From HRBIN12 sp035762085 (lineage in GTDB: Bacteria > Actinomycetota > UBA4738 > HRBIN12): a stretch of DNA of 29,972 nt. The translations under genes and the position numbers were made by a program. The stretch is from the NCBI GenBank assembly GCA_035762085.1, contig DASTPT010000019.1, forward strand, positions 1-29,972. The letters run 5' to 3'. The notes under the pieces were generated by a model. The model did no database searches. It was not told where the DNA came from and saw only the letters and a program-made list of their open reading frames with translations. Every line of letters begins with the position of its first letter. The first letter of the stretch is position 1. Positions 1-7,051 of this stretch are shown piece by piece.

Positions 1-68
1 CCAACCGAAAGGCGACTTCAGGGGGTCCCCGCCGTCGCGTATCATCGATGACGTAGGGGGCTCCCACC

Positions 69-302
69 GTGAATCGCCCGCGCCGCCATCCCCTCCTGCT
101 CCTCCTTGCAGCGCTGGTCGTCCTGGCTGGCTGTCGGGCACCAGGAACGCGCTCGCCGGCAGCGACACCAGAGGCGCCCACGCCCGCGGCGACGTCGACC
201 CGTGCCAAGTACGAACCACCGGACGGTTCGCCTACTTCGGGTTCACGTTCCGGCTCTGGGATGTACGGCCGCTTCGGAAGAACGACGTGTGGGGTGACGT
301 GA
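69..302 (+). pseudogene. N-terminal lipoprotein fragment of the GH26-like gene, out of frame with the catalytic domain
   Basis: The GTG start opens a 77-codon frame. It encodes a basic N-terminus, a hydrophobic leucine/valine core and a lipobox ending in LAGC at about residue 22, followed by a Pro/Ala/Thr-rich linker. This is a typical lipoprotein export signal and surface tether. The linker reads KYEPPDG and then loses sense, while the -1 frame (register of 287) from about 221 onward reads GRFAYFGFTFRLWDV, which looks like the opening strand of the glycosidase barrel. I infer that this is the start of the downstream gene, separated by a single-base loss near 221-228, either real or an assembly error. 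Confidence 0.6.
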
Positions 303-1246
303 GACCCTTCGCCGAGCGGCTCTCCGACGCCATCCAGGTCGAGCTGGCCGGGAAGGCACCGACGATCATCACCGTCCACGGGTCGTGGCGATGGGAGGAA
401 GGGGGGCCACTCGTGCCCTTCAGCGAGGTGCTGGCCGATATCGAGAGGATCCACGCTGCGGCCGGCCCGACCGTCGTCCCCAGGCTCGAATGGCAGTCGG
501 ATCACGTTACGACGCGGGAGATCGCCTCCGGCGCGTACGACACGTACATCGCGGGATACGCCCGAGCCGTGCACCGGTACGCACAGCCGCTGTTCATCCG
601 GCCGATCTGCGGCGAGTTCAATGGCTATTGGTGGGACTGGTGCAGTCCGAAGGCGGATCCGGAGCTGACCGCTGCGGACTTCGTCGCCGCCTGGCGTCGG
701 ATCGTGGACATCTTCCGACAGGAGGGCGTGACGAACGTCGCGTGGATCTGGACACCGGTCGCGTTCCCTCCCCCGCCGATGGATTGGGGGCACGATCCCG
801 ATTGGCAGGCCTACTACCCCGGTGACGACTACGTGGACTGGGTCGGTGGCGACCTCAACGACTGGGGGCGTCCGGCGTGGCTCGACCCCCTGTATCGGTT
901 CGGCATCGACCACGACAAGCCCTTCTTCCTGGCTGAGTTCGCCATCCGCCACGAGGGGACCGACCTGACCCATGCGAGACAGATGCGGTGGCTCGGAGCG
1001 ATGTTCGACTACTTCGAGAGCCATCCGCAGATCAAAGCGATCTCCTATTTCAACTACAAGAACAACCCAGATCACAGCCTCGGTTCGGTCGAGCACGTTT
1101 ACCGGTACGACGGCCAGGTGAACTACGTGCCGGACGTGAGCGATCACGACCAACGCCTGCTCGCCGGCGGCGATGACATGCGCGCGCTGTTCGCCAGCCG
1201 GATCGCAGATCCCCGCTACATCTCCAGGCTCGTGGTCGGGCCGTGA
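287..1246 (+). CDS. GH26-like glycoside hydrolase catalytic domain (beta-mannanase superfamily)
   Basis: This 319-residue frame resembles the (beta/alpha)8 glycosidases of family GH26. The segment RPICGEFNGYWWDWC (residues 105-119) matches the family acid/base region, with Glu110 as the probable proton donor. FFLAEFA (213-219) matches the nucleophile strand, with Glu217. GH26 enzymes usually cut beta-mannans or related beta-glucans outside the cell. The His that normally precedes the acid/base Glu is Gly109 here, so the substrate may differ. The conserved N-terminal barrel strand lies upstream of the GTG at 287 in the same frame, so 287 is not the true start. The intact gene would begin at 69 with a lipoprotein signal. 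Its stop overlaps the start of the next gene. Confidence 0.7.
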   Translation: MWGDVRPFAERLSDAIQVELAGKAPTIITVHGSWRWEEGGPLVPFSEVLADIERIHAAAGPTVVPRLEWQSDHVTTREIASGAYDTYIAGYARAVHRYAQPLFIRPICGEFNGYWWDWCSPKADPELTAADFVAAWRRIVDIFRQEGVTNVAWIWTPVAFPPPPMDWGHDPDWQAYYPGDDYVDWVGGDLNDWGRPAWLDPLYRFGIDHDKPFFLAEFAIRHEGTDLTHARQMRWLGAMFDYFESHPQIKAISYFNYKNNPDHSLGSVEHVYRYDGQVNYVPDVSDHDQRLLAGGDDMRALFASRIADPRYISRLVVGP

Positions 1247-2040
1247 CCATGGAGGGGGGTCGGATCCGGCGGTCCCGAGTCGTCGGCGCGTTGGCGGCCG
1301 GCGGATGCGTCGCCCCCGAGGCGGAGGCGGACGCGCTCTTCGAGGCCGAGAGGCAGGGCGGCGGGCCGATCGAGGACCTCGTCGCACGCCGGGTTGCCGG
1401 GGAACCGCTCGCCTGGATCACGGGATGGACGCGCTTCTGCGGCCTGCGCATCCATGTCGAGCCCGGGGTCTTCGTGCCGAGACCGCACACGGAGACGATG
1501 GCGCGCCGCGGCGCCGCCTTGCTGCCCGCCGACGGGGTAGCGGTCGACCTCTGCACCGGGAGCGGCGCGGTGGCAGCCGTGATGGGCTCGGCGCGCCCTG
1601 GGGCCACCGTCCTTGGCACGGACGTCGACCCGGTGGCCGTCTCGTGCGCTCGGCGCAACGGCGTCCGCGCCCTCCTCGGCGACCTCGACGAGACCCTGCC
1701 GGCGTCCCTCGGCGGACGCGTCGACGTCGTCACCGCGGTGGTCCCCTACGTGCCGAGCGAGGAACTCCACCTGCTGCCGGGGGACGTGCTCGCCTACGAG
1801 CCGCGCCTGGCACTCGACGGCGGTCCCGGGGGCACCAGCGTGCTCGTCCGAGCCGCCGAGGCGGCCGCGCGCCTGCTCGGTCCGGGCGGGTACATGCTGC
1901 TCGAGCTCGGCGGCGAGCAGGCGACCTCGATGACGACCACGCTGTCCGGTCTGGGCATGTCACTGATCCGGATCCTGCGCGACGAGGACGGACGGGATCG
2001 CGCCATCGAGGCGCGGCGTCGGGCGCCGGCTCGCGCCTAG
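1243..2040 (+). CDS. PrmC/HemK-like class I SAM-dependent methyltransferase with altered NPPY motif
   Basis: A 265-residue protein with the layout of PrmC, the N5-glutamine methyltransferase that modifies release factors. A short helical N-terminal part contains AGEPLAWITGWTRFCGL and FVPRPHTE (about 52-84), both typical of PrmC. The SAM-binding fold follows, with VDLCTGSGAVA (about 101-111) and an acidic TDVDP after the second strand. The catalytic NPPY motif, which holds the target glutamine, appears as VVPY followed by VPSEE, so Asn and the first Pro are missing. This is probably a PrmC paralogue with another substrate or lost activity. The start is the GTG at 1243, overlapping the previous stop as GTGA, or the ATG at 1249. 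It overlaps the convergent TrmO-like gene by 4 bp. Confidence 0.75.
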   Translation: MTMEGGRIRRSRVVGALAAGGCVAPEAEADALFEAERQGGGPIEDLVARRVAGEPLAWITGWTRFCGLRIHVEPGVFVPRPHTETMARRGAALLPADGVAVDLCTGSGAVAAVMGSARPGATVLGTDVDPVAVSCARRNGVRALLGDLDETLPASLGGRVDVVTAVVPYVPSEELHLLPGDVLAYEPRLALDGGPGGTSVLVRAAEAAARLLGPGGYMLLELGGEQATSMTTTLSGLGMSLIRILRDEDGRDRAIEARRRAPARA

Positions 2041-2444
2041 CGCTCGTCGACCCCGCGGAGGACGGGCTTCACGTCCACGATGGGCGTCTCGTCGATCGCC
2101 TCGAGATCGCTCACCAGGACCCGCAGCCCCTCGACGGCGAGGATCCGGACGCGATGGAGGCCGACGGGGTTCGGCCGGTCGGGAGATCGCGTGCTGAACA
2201 CCCCGGTCTCCGGTCTCGCGGGATCGTCCCGCGGACGGGTCAGCAGGACGTCGCGATCGGCGCGGTCGAGCCACGTGAGCACGACGATCCGGTCGCCCAC
2301 CCGGAGATCGCGGATCCCGTCGGCGACGCGTGGCTCGAACACGAGCCAGGCCGGCGGCGCGCCCTCGTCGCCTTGCCGCGGCGCCTCCTCGCGCTCGCGC
2401 AGCGGCGACTCGACGCGACCGATCGGGACGACCTCGTAGCGCAT
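2037..2444 (-). CDS. TrmO-like tRNA methyltransferase (TsaA/YaeB family)
   Basis: This 135-residue protein begins with VVPIGRVESPLRE, the usual opening strand of the TsaA/TrmO beta-barrel. It also contains VFEPRVADGIRDLRVGDRIVVLTW and, near residues 83-97, the family signature GVFSTRSPDRPNPVG. TrmO enzymes use SAM to N6-methylate the t6A37 base of some threonine tRNAs. The protein is nearly the size of the catalytic domain alone and lacks the C-terminal extension of the E. coli enzyme. It lies 18 bp behind the VOC gene on the same strand and is probably cotranscribed with it. It could instead act on another SAM-dependent substrate. Confidence 0.85.
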   Translation of the reverse strand: MRYEVVPIGRVESPLREREEAPRQGDEGAPPAWLVFEPRVADGIRDLRVGDRIVVLTWLDRADRDVLLTRPRDDPARPETGVFSTRSPDRPNPVGLHRVRILAVEGLRVLVSDLEAIDETPIVDVKPVLRGVDER

Positions 2445-2462
2445 CGGGACAGCGTAGACGCG

Positions 2463-2876
2463 CTACTCCCCCGCGAACGACTGGTCCCCCGCTCCCGTCG
2501 CGACCTTCCACAGGTAGCCGTCGGGATCGGCGAAGTAGCCGCCGTAGCCGCCCCACTCCTCGGCCGAGGCGGGCTTCGCGATCCTCCCGCCGGCGGCCTC
2601 GACCTCGGCGAGCACGGCGTCCACGCGCTCCTTCGTCGGGACGACGTACGAGAACGTGATGCCACCGAACCCGTCGCCGTCCGCGGGGACGCCGGTGTCG
2701 GCGGTCAGCGCCTCGAGCGCCAACAGCCCGAACACGGACGTACCGTCGTTGACCGCGAACGCCGCCCACGGCCCCCGCTCCTGCATGACCTGCCAGCCGA
2801 GGCCCTCGCCGTAGAAGCGCTTCGACCGCTCGACGTCCTTCACCCCGAGCGTGATGCCGCTCACGTGTGCGTTCAT
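2463..2876 (-). CDS. VOC-superfamily protein (glyoxalase/bleomycin-resistance fold)
   Basis: A 137-residue single VOC protein. It has two beta-alpha-beta-beta-beta modules, starting ISGITLGVKDVERSKRFYGEGLGW in two parts and ending GGYGGYFADPDGYLWKVA. VOC proteins bind a metal or a ligand between modules and include glyoxalases, dioxygenases, drug-binding resistance proteins and many of unknown role. The first-module metal position (usually His) in ITLGV is unclear, so catalysis cannot be claimed. A strong ribosome-binding site, GGGAGG, lies just before the ATG. It is divergent from the ECF41-like sigma factor with a shared 77-bp promoter region, and is probably the first gene of an operon with the TrmO-like gene. 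Confidence 0.85.
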   Translation of the reverse strand: MNAHVSGITLGVKDVERSKRFYGEGLGWQVMQERGPWAAFAVNDGTSVFGLLALEALTADTGVPADGDGFGGITFSYVVPTKERVDAVLAEVEAAGGRIAKPASAEEWGGYGGYFADPDGYLWKVATGAGDQSFAGE

Positions 2877-2953
2877 CGTTCCTCCCCTCCGGTCACGTCG
2901 GCCCGCTGCCGAGCGTCACTACCATGACGGACCCGCACGGAAGGATGTGACCG
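2877..2953. promoter_or_regulatory. Divergent promoter region, VOC gene and ECF41 sigma factor
   Basis: This 77-bp gap must hold the promoters of both divergent genes. On the plus strand TACCAT at 2920-2925 fits a -10 box, with a ribosome-binding site GGAAGGA at about 2939-2945. I see no clear ECF41-type -35/-10 pair. Confidence 0.45.
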
Positions 2954-3823
2954 GTGGAGGAGGACCGATGGCTCGCGGAAGCGTTCGAGCGGGACCGGAC
3001 GCAGCTGCGGGCCGTGGCCTATCGGATGCTCGGCTCGGTCAGCGAGGCGGACGACGCCGTCCAGGAGGCATGGCTGCGGCTCAGCCGGTCGGACGCCGGA
3101 GACGTCGAGAACCTGGCCGGGTGGCTCCGGACCGTCGTCTCGCGCGTCTGCCTCGACATGCTGCGCTCGCGCACGTCGCGACGGGAGGAGCCGTGGGACG
3201 CGGTGCTGCCCGAGCCCGCCGCGACGGCGGACGCCGAGGCCGACCCCGAGCACCAGGCGGTGCTCGCCGACTCGGTCGGGCCGGCCCTCCTCGTCGTGCT
3301 CGAGACGCTCTCGCCCGCCGAGCGCCTGGCGTTCGTGCTCCACGACATGTTCGGCGTTCCGTTCGACGAGATCGCGCCGATCGTCGAGCGCTCGCCCGAG
3401 GCGACCCGGCAGCTGGCGAGCCGCGCTCGGCGCCGGGTCCGCGGCGCCGAGCCGACGGGCGACACGGACCGAGCCCGGCAGCGGAAGATCGTCGAGGCGT
3501 TCCTCGCGGCCTCGCGGGAGGGCGATCTCGAGGCGCTCCTCGCGGTGCTCGACCCGGACGTCGTGCTCCGGGCCGACGCGGCCGCCGTCGCGATGGGCGC
3601 GGGCGCCGAGGTCCGCGGCGCCGCAGCCGTCGCCGAGACCTTCCGCGGCCGGGCCCGGGCGTCGCAGCCTGCCTCGGTGGCCGGCATGCCCGGGTTGGTG
3701 TGGATGCAGGCGGGCCAACCGCGGGTCGCGTTCCGCTTCGCGTTCGCGGACGGCGCGATCGTCGGCATCGAGCTCGTGGCCGACCCGGAGCGCCTCGGGG
3801 ATCCAACCTTCCTCGGGCGCTGA
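2954..3823 (+). CDS. ECF41-type (SigJ-like) RNA polymerase sigma factor with C-terminal SnoaL-like domain
   Basis: A 289-residue sigma factor. Region 2 spans about residues 10-75 (YRMLGSVSEADDAVQEAWLR) and region 4 about 110-165, including LSPAERLAFVLHDMFG. These are followed by an NTF2/SnoaL-like domain from about 178. ECF41 proteins carry this extension in place of a separate anti-sigma factor, and it tunes their activity. The linker has VLPEP (residues 84-88), matching the ECF41 WLPEP motif, and the C-terminus has DPERL, matching NPDKL. The DGGGR-like motif is degenerate (DAAAV near 208). The start is GTG at 2954, with GGAAGGA about 10 bp upstream. The VOC gene is divergent from it. Known ECF41 factors often control a neighbouring carboxymuconolactone decarboxylase or oxidoreductase, and none is adjacent here. 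Confidence 0.85.
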   Translation: MEEDRWLAEAFERDRTQLRAVAYRMLGSVSEADDAVQEAWLRLSRSDAGDVENLAGWLRTVVSRVCLDMLRSRTSRREEPWDAVLPEPAATADAEADPEHQAVLADSVGPALLVVLETLSPAERLAFVLHDMFGVPFDEIAPIVERSPEATRQLASRARRRVRGAEPTGDTDRARQRKIVEAFLAASREGDLEALLAVLDPDVVLRADAAAVAMGAGAEVRGAAAVAETFRGRARASQPASVAGMPGLVWMQAGQPRVAFRFAFADGAIVGIELVADPERLGDPTFLGR

Positions 3824-3848
3824 CGAGCCGAACGGACCCAGCGCACGC

Positions 3849-3863
3849 GGGGCGACCGGCCCC
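3849..3863 (+). terminator. Weak hairpin after the ECF41 gene
   Basis: GGGGC and GCCCC pair around a 5-nt loop, 26 bp beyond the sigma-factor stop. There is no T tract, so termination is only possible. Confidence 0.3.
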
Positions 3864-3910
3864 TGACGCCCGATGACACGGCCGCGCACAGTGGAACGCG
3901 GAGAGCATCC

Positions 3911-4609
3911 GTGAAGCAGAGCGTGCTCGTCGTCGAGGACGAAGCGAAGATCCGCCAACTCCTGCGCTCCCTGCTCGAGCGCGAGGGGCTCGAGGTCGTC
4001 TCGACCTCCTCGGGTGCTGAGGCCATCGAGCTCTCGAGGTCCGCGCACCCCGACCTCGTCCTGCTCGACCTCCGGCTGCCCGACGTGCCGGGCGAGGAGG
4101 TCGCTCGGGAGGTCCGGGCGTCCTCGACCGTCCCGATCGTGATGTTGACGGCCAAGGCGGGCGAGGAGCACCGGATCCGAGGGCTCGAGCTCGGCGCCGA
4201 CGACTACGTGACGAAGCCGTTCAGTCCTCGCGAACTCGTCCTGCGGGTCCAGGCGGTGCTCCGTCGCGCCGCGACCGGGCCCGTCGCCGACGGGCCGGCG
4301 TCGTTCGGGGACGGCGAGCTGCTGCTCGACGAGGACCGCCGCCAGGCCACCGTGCGTGGCGAACCGATCGAGCTCACCCCTACCGAGTGGGCGATCCTGA
4401 CCGCGCTGTCGCGGGTACCGGGTCGCGTGTACTCGCGTTACGAGCTCATCAACCGGGTGCACGGCTACGAGTTCGAGGGCTACGAGCGCACGATGGATTC
4501 GCACGTGCGGAACCTGCGCCGCAAGGTCGAGCTCGATCCGCACCGCCCCACGATCGTCGAGACGGTCCTCGGCGCCGGGTATCGACTGGGGCTGAGCCGC
4601 GATGCGTAG
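3911..4609 (+). CDS. OmpR/PhoB-family response regulator
   Basis: A 232-residue two-domain regulator. The receiver domain (about 4-115) has the acidic pair Glu9/Asp10, phospho-acceptor Asp53 in LLDLRLPD, Thr80 and Lys102 in VTKPF. The C-terminal winged helix (about 130-230) contains LTPTEWAILTAL and ends in RNLRRKVE and GAGYRL, typical of OmpR-class DNA-binding domains. When phosphorylated it should bind tandem DNA sites as a dimer. Its stop overlaps the kinase start by 8 bp, so the two are translationally coupled partners. The start is GTG at 3911, preceded by GGAGAG. The target is unknown; the Gln/Asn-rich secreted protein just after the kinase is a candidate. Confidence 0.93.
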   Translation: MKQSVLVVEDEAKIRQLLRSLLEREGLEVVSTSSGAEAIELSRSAHPDLVLLDLRLPDVPGEEVAREVRASSTVPIVMLTAKAGEEHRIRGLELGADDYVTKPFSPRELVLRVQAVLRRAATGPVADGPASFGDGELLLDEDRRQATVRGEPIELTPTEWAILTALSRVPGRVYSRYELINRVHGYEFEGYERTMDSHVRNLRRKVELDPHRPTIVETVLGAGYRLGLSRDA

Positions 4610-6164
4610 ACCCCGGCTCCGCACCCGGCTGGTCGCGTCGTTCGTGGCGGTCGCGCTCGTCGGCGTCGTCACGCTCGCGGCGCTCGTGATCGCGTTCCTG
4701 CCCGGACGACTCACGCAGCTCGTGACCGAGCGTCAGGAGCAGTCCGCGAAGCGGGCTGCCGCCGCGCTCGAACGCTCGTACCGTGGCGGGTGGACGCAGG
4801 AGGAGCTTCGCCGCGCCGGCGCGATCGCCGGGGGGTCCGGGACGTCCATCGCTGGAGACACGGACGTCTCTCCGTCGCCGACGCGGAACCCGACCGTGAC
4901 GCCCTCCGACGACGGATCCGGAGCCGGGGGTGGTGGGGACGGGGGTGGTGGCCCCACCGTGAGCCCGAGCCCCGGCGGCGGCGGGGACGGCCAAGGAGGC
5001 GGCGACGGTGACGGCGGTGGCGGTGGCGGCGGCGCGGGTCCCGGCGCGCCCGGCGGCGCCTCGCCGAGCCGGACGCCGAGGGGCGGGCCCGGCGGGACGA
5101 CGCCAGGTCAGGGCTCGTCCGGCGGCGGCGGGGGAACGATGGCCGCGGGTCCGGAGGACACCTCCCGCACGATCGAGGTGCCGATCGTCGTCGACGGCCG
5201 GACCGTGGGAACGCTCGAGGTCGTGTTCCCCGCGGAGGGCCTGCCGGCTCCCGAGCGCGAGTTCGAGTCGTCGCTGCGGTGGTCGGTCGTCGCCGCCGCG
5301 GCGATCGCGATCCTCGTGGCGCTCGTCGTCGCGCTGCTCCTCGCACGTCGGCTCGACCGACCGCTCACGCGACTGATCACCGCCGCGCGTCGGCTCGGGA
5401 CGGGCGACCTGTCGGCCCGCGTCGGCGCGGCCGACGCTCCCGGCGAGGTCGGCGAGCTCTCCGCAACGTTCGACCAGATGGCGGACGCGCTGGCCCGCGA
5501 GGACGAGGTGCGTCGGGCGCTCGTCGCCGACGTCACGCACGAGCTCCGGACCCCCGTCACGATCCTGCAGGCCTCGCTCGAGGAGCTCGTCGACGGGACG
5601 GTCGAGCCCGAGATCGACCGGCTCAGCTCGCTCCACGACGAGGTGCTGCGTCTGGGCAGGATCCTGCAGGACCTGGAGGCGCTCGCCGCGGCGCAGGCGG
5701 CCGGGCTGGAGATGACGACCCACCGGGTGGACCTGGCGCGGGTGGCCGACGAGGCGATCCGCCGGCTGCACGGCTCCTTCGAGACCGCCGGCATCGAGCC
5801 GCACGCCGAGCTCTCGCCTGCGACGGTCCTCGGGGACGAGGACCGTCTGGACCAGATCGTGACGAACCTGCTCACGAACGCCCTGAAGTACACGCCGGCC
5901 GGCGGACGGGTCTCGGTCACGGTCGCGGCCACCGACGGGGACGCCCGCCTCGAGGTCCGCGACACGGGCGCCGGGATCGACCGTGACGAGATCCCGCACG
6001 TGTTCGAGCGGTTCTGGCGCGGGCGGGCGGGCAGCTCGACGAGCGGGAGCGGCGTCGGCCTCGCCGTGGTTGCCGAGCTCGTGCGCGCGCACCGGGGCCG
6101 GGTCGAGGTCTCGAGCGCGCCCGGGCAGGGCGCCACGTTCGAGGTCGTCCTGCCGCGCGCCTGA
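4602..6164 (+). CDS. Membrane sensor histidine kinase with Gly/Pro/Ser-rich extracytoplasmic insert
   Basis: A 520-residue kinase. TM1 is at about residues 10-34, the extracytoplasmic region at 35-226, TM2 at about 227-248 and HAMP at 249-300. A HisKA domain carries His313 in VTHELRTP. The ATPase domain shows an N-box TNLLTNALKY (421-430), DTGAGI (454-459) and GSGVGL (482-487). It should autophosphorylate and pass phosphate to the adjacent OmpR-type regulator. The unusual part is residues 80-180 of the sensor region, which are almost entirely Gly, Pro, Ser, Thr and Asp, including runs of eight or more glycines. This insert separates a membrane-proximal helix from a short folded strand segment before TM2. 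The ligand cannot be read from the sequence. Confidence 0.93.
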   Translation: MRRPRLRTRLVASFVAVALVGVVTLAALVIAFLPGRLTQLVTERQEQSAKRAAAALERSYRGGWTQEELRRAGAIAGGSGTSIAGDTDVSPSPTRNPTVTPSDDGSGAGGGGDGGGGPTVSPSPGGGGDGQGGGDGDGGGGGGGAGPGAPGGASPSRTPRGGPGGTTPGQGSSGGGGGTMAAGPEDTSRTIEVPIVVDGRTVGTLEVVFPAEGLPAPEREFESSLRWSVVAAAAIAILVALVVALLLARRLDRPLTRLITAARRLGTGDLSARVGAADAPGEVGELSATFDQMADALAREDEVRRALVADVTHELRTPVTILQASLEELVDGTVEPEIDRLSSLHDEVLRLGRILQDLEALAAAQAAGLEMTTHRVDLARVADEAIRRLHGSFETAGIEPHAELSPATVLGDEDRLDQIVTNLLTNALKYTPAGGRVSVTVAATDGDARLEVRDTGAGIDRDEIPHVFERFWRGRAGSSTSGSGVGLAVVAELVRAHRGRVEVSSAPGQGATFEVVLPRA

Positions 6165-6178
6165 GGCTTTCGAGCCTC
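6163..6178 (+). terminator. UUCG-loop hairpin at the stop codon of the kinase
   Basis: GAGGCT and AGCCTC form a perfect 6-bp stem around a TTCG loop, beginning inside the TGA stop codon. It has no clear T tract. It may stop transcription, or protect the kinase mRNA end while letting some reads reach the next gene. Confidence 0.45.
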
Positions 6179-6269
6179 GTCGCATCTCGACATGGCCTGC
6201 ATCTCCGCTGCAGCCGTCCTGCACGCCCGCTTGTTCCCATGTCTCGGGAACGACGAGGAGGTGCCCGCG

Positions 6270-6779
6270 ATGCGGAGATGGACCAGGTGGATGGCGGTCG
6301 GAGCGTCGGTCGCGCTCATCACGGGCGGCGCGATCGCCATCGCGGCCGCCGGCGAGGGGCCCGGCGCGCCGGCCCAGAACGAGAACGGACAGATGGTCGG
6401 GGACGTGGACCAGATCCGCGACCGCGATCACGACCGCATCCACGTCGACGACGTCGCCGCGGTGCCGCAGGGTGACCAGGTCCCCGACCGGGATCGGGAC
6501 CGGTTGCAGCTGCGCGACGGCAGCTGTCTGGACGAGGCGACCGAGGCGGTCGGAGGCGGCGACCAGACGCGGTCTCGGGACCGCACGCACGCCGGCGACG
6601 GTGCCGGGTGCTGCAACGCCGAACAGAACCAGAATCAGGAGCAGAACCAGAACCAGGAGCAGAACCGGAACCAGGAGCAGAACCGGAACGGCGGCTCGGA
6701 CGAGGAGTCGGAGCAGGAGCAGGAGCAGGAGCGGAACGGATCCGGACCCCCTGAGGAACCGGGCCACGGAGGCTCGTGA
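6270..6779 (+). CDS. Small secreted protein with Asp/Arg-rich body and Gln/Asn hexapeptide repeat tail
   Basis: The ATG at 6270 is chosen because GAGGAGG lies 7 bp upstream and a signal peptide follows at once: MRRWTRWMAVG, then a hydrophobic stretch ending near AIAAAG. The 169-residue product has a charged middle part full of Asp, Arg, Gln and Gly, and then a low-complexity tail. The tail contains three and a half copies of the hexapeptide QNxNQE (bases 6624-6689), followed by alternating Glu/Gln. Three Cys residues are present, two of them adjacent. I recognise no domain. It lies about 105 bp after the histidine kinase and ends at a strong hairpin, so it may be the last gene of that transcript. 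Function unknown. Confidence 0.7.
   Translation: MRRWTRWMAVGASVALITGGAIAIAAAGEGPGAPAQNENGQMVGDVDQIRDRDHDRIHVDDVAAVPQGDQVPDRDRDRLQLRDGSCLDEATEAVGGGDQTRSRDRTHAGDGAGCCNAEQNQNQEQNQNQEQNRNQEQNRNGGSDEESEQEQEQERNGSGPPEEPGHGGS
6624..6689 (+). repeat. 18-bp tandem repeat encoding QNxNQE
   Basis: Three full 18-bp units (6624-6641, 6642-6659, 6660-6677) and a 12-bp partial unit follow one another in frame. Units differ by AAC/AAT and CAG/CGG changes only, suggesting expansion by slippage or unequal exchange. Confidence 0.9.
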
Positions 6780-6806
6780 CATCCCGCCGGATGCTTCCGC
6801 TTCCAC

Positions 6807-6834
6807 GAACGCGAGGGGACACCCCCTCGCGTTC
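6807..6834 (+). terminator. Strong terminator-like hairpin after the Gln/Asn-rich gene
   Basis: GAACGCGAGGGG and CCCCTCGCGTTC form a perfect 12-bp stem around the loop ACAC, 28 bp after the stop codon. There is no long T tract, as is usual in high-GC genomes. Confidence 0.7.
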
Positions 6835-7039
6835 ACGTTCGAGGGGATTCGCCAGGTTCCCGCGTGTCGGACCCTGGGACCCTTCTGCGCGTCGTGGCTC
6901 GGTCGAGGCGAGCTCGTAGGTTACCGGCGAGTCCGTCCCGCGCGCGACCCGACGCTCGTCGCGGTCGGGGGCGGTGCCCCGGGTTCTTGACCACCCCGGT
7001 GGCGCTCGCCGCCTTCACGCGCGCGCTTGACGCGGTCGC

Positions 7040-7045
7040 TAGGCT
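7040..7045 (+). promoter_or_regulatory. -10 box TAGGCT, probable leaderless start of the RTX-like gene
   Basis: TAGGCT fits the actinobacterial TANNNT -10 pattern and lies exactly 6 nt before the ATG at 7052. Transcription would then start at or next to the start codon. No ribosome-binding site is visible. Confidence 0.55.
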
Positions 7046-7051
7046 CCACGC

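Noticed and set aside
4449..6836. A very long open frame on the minus strand opposite the histidine kinase
   Set aside because: It mirrors the high-GC codon bias of the real gene, is rich in Arg/Ala/Gly/Leu, has no domain motifs, and the plus strand has clear kinase motifs.
7027..7032. TTGACG as the -35 box of the RTX-like gene
   Set aside because: Only 7 bp separate it from the -10 box TAGGCT; about 17 are needed.
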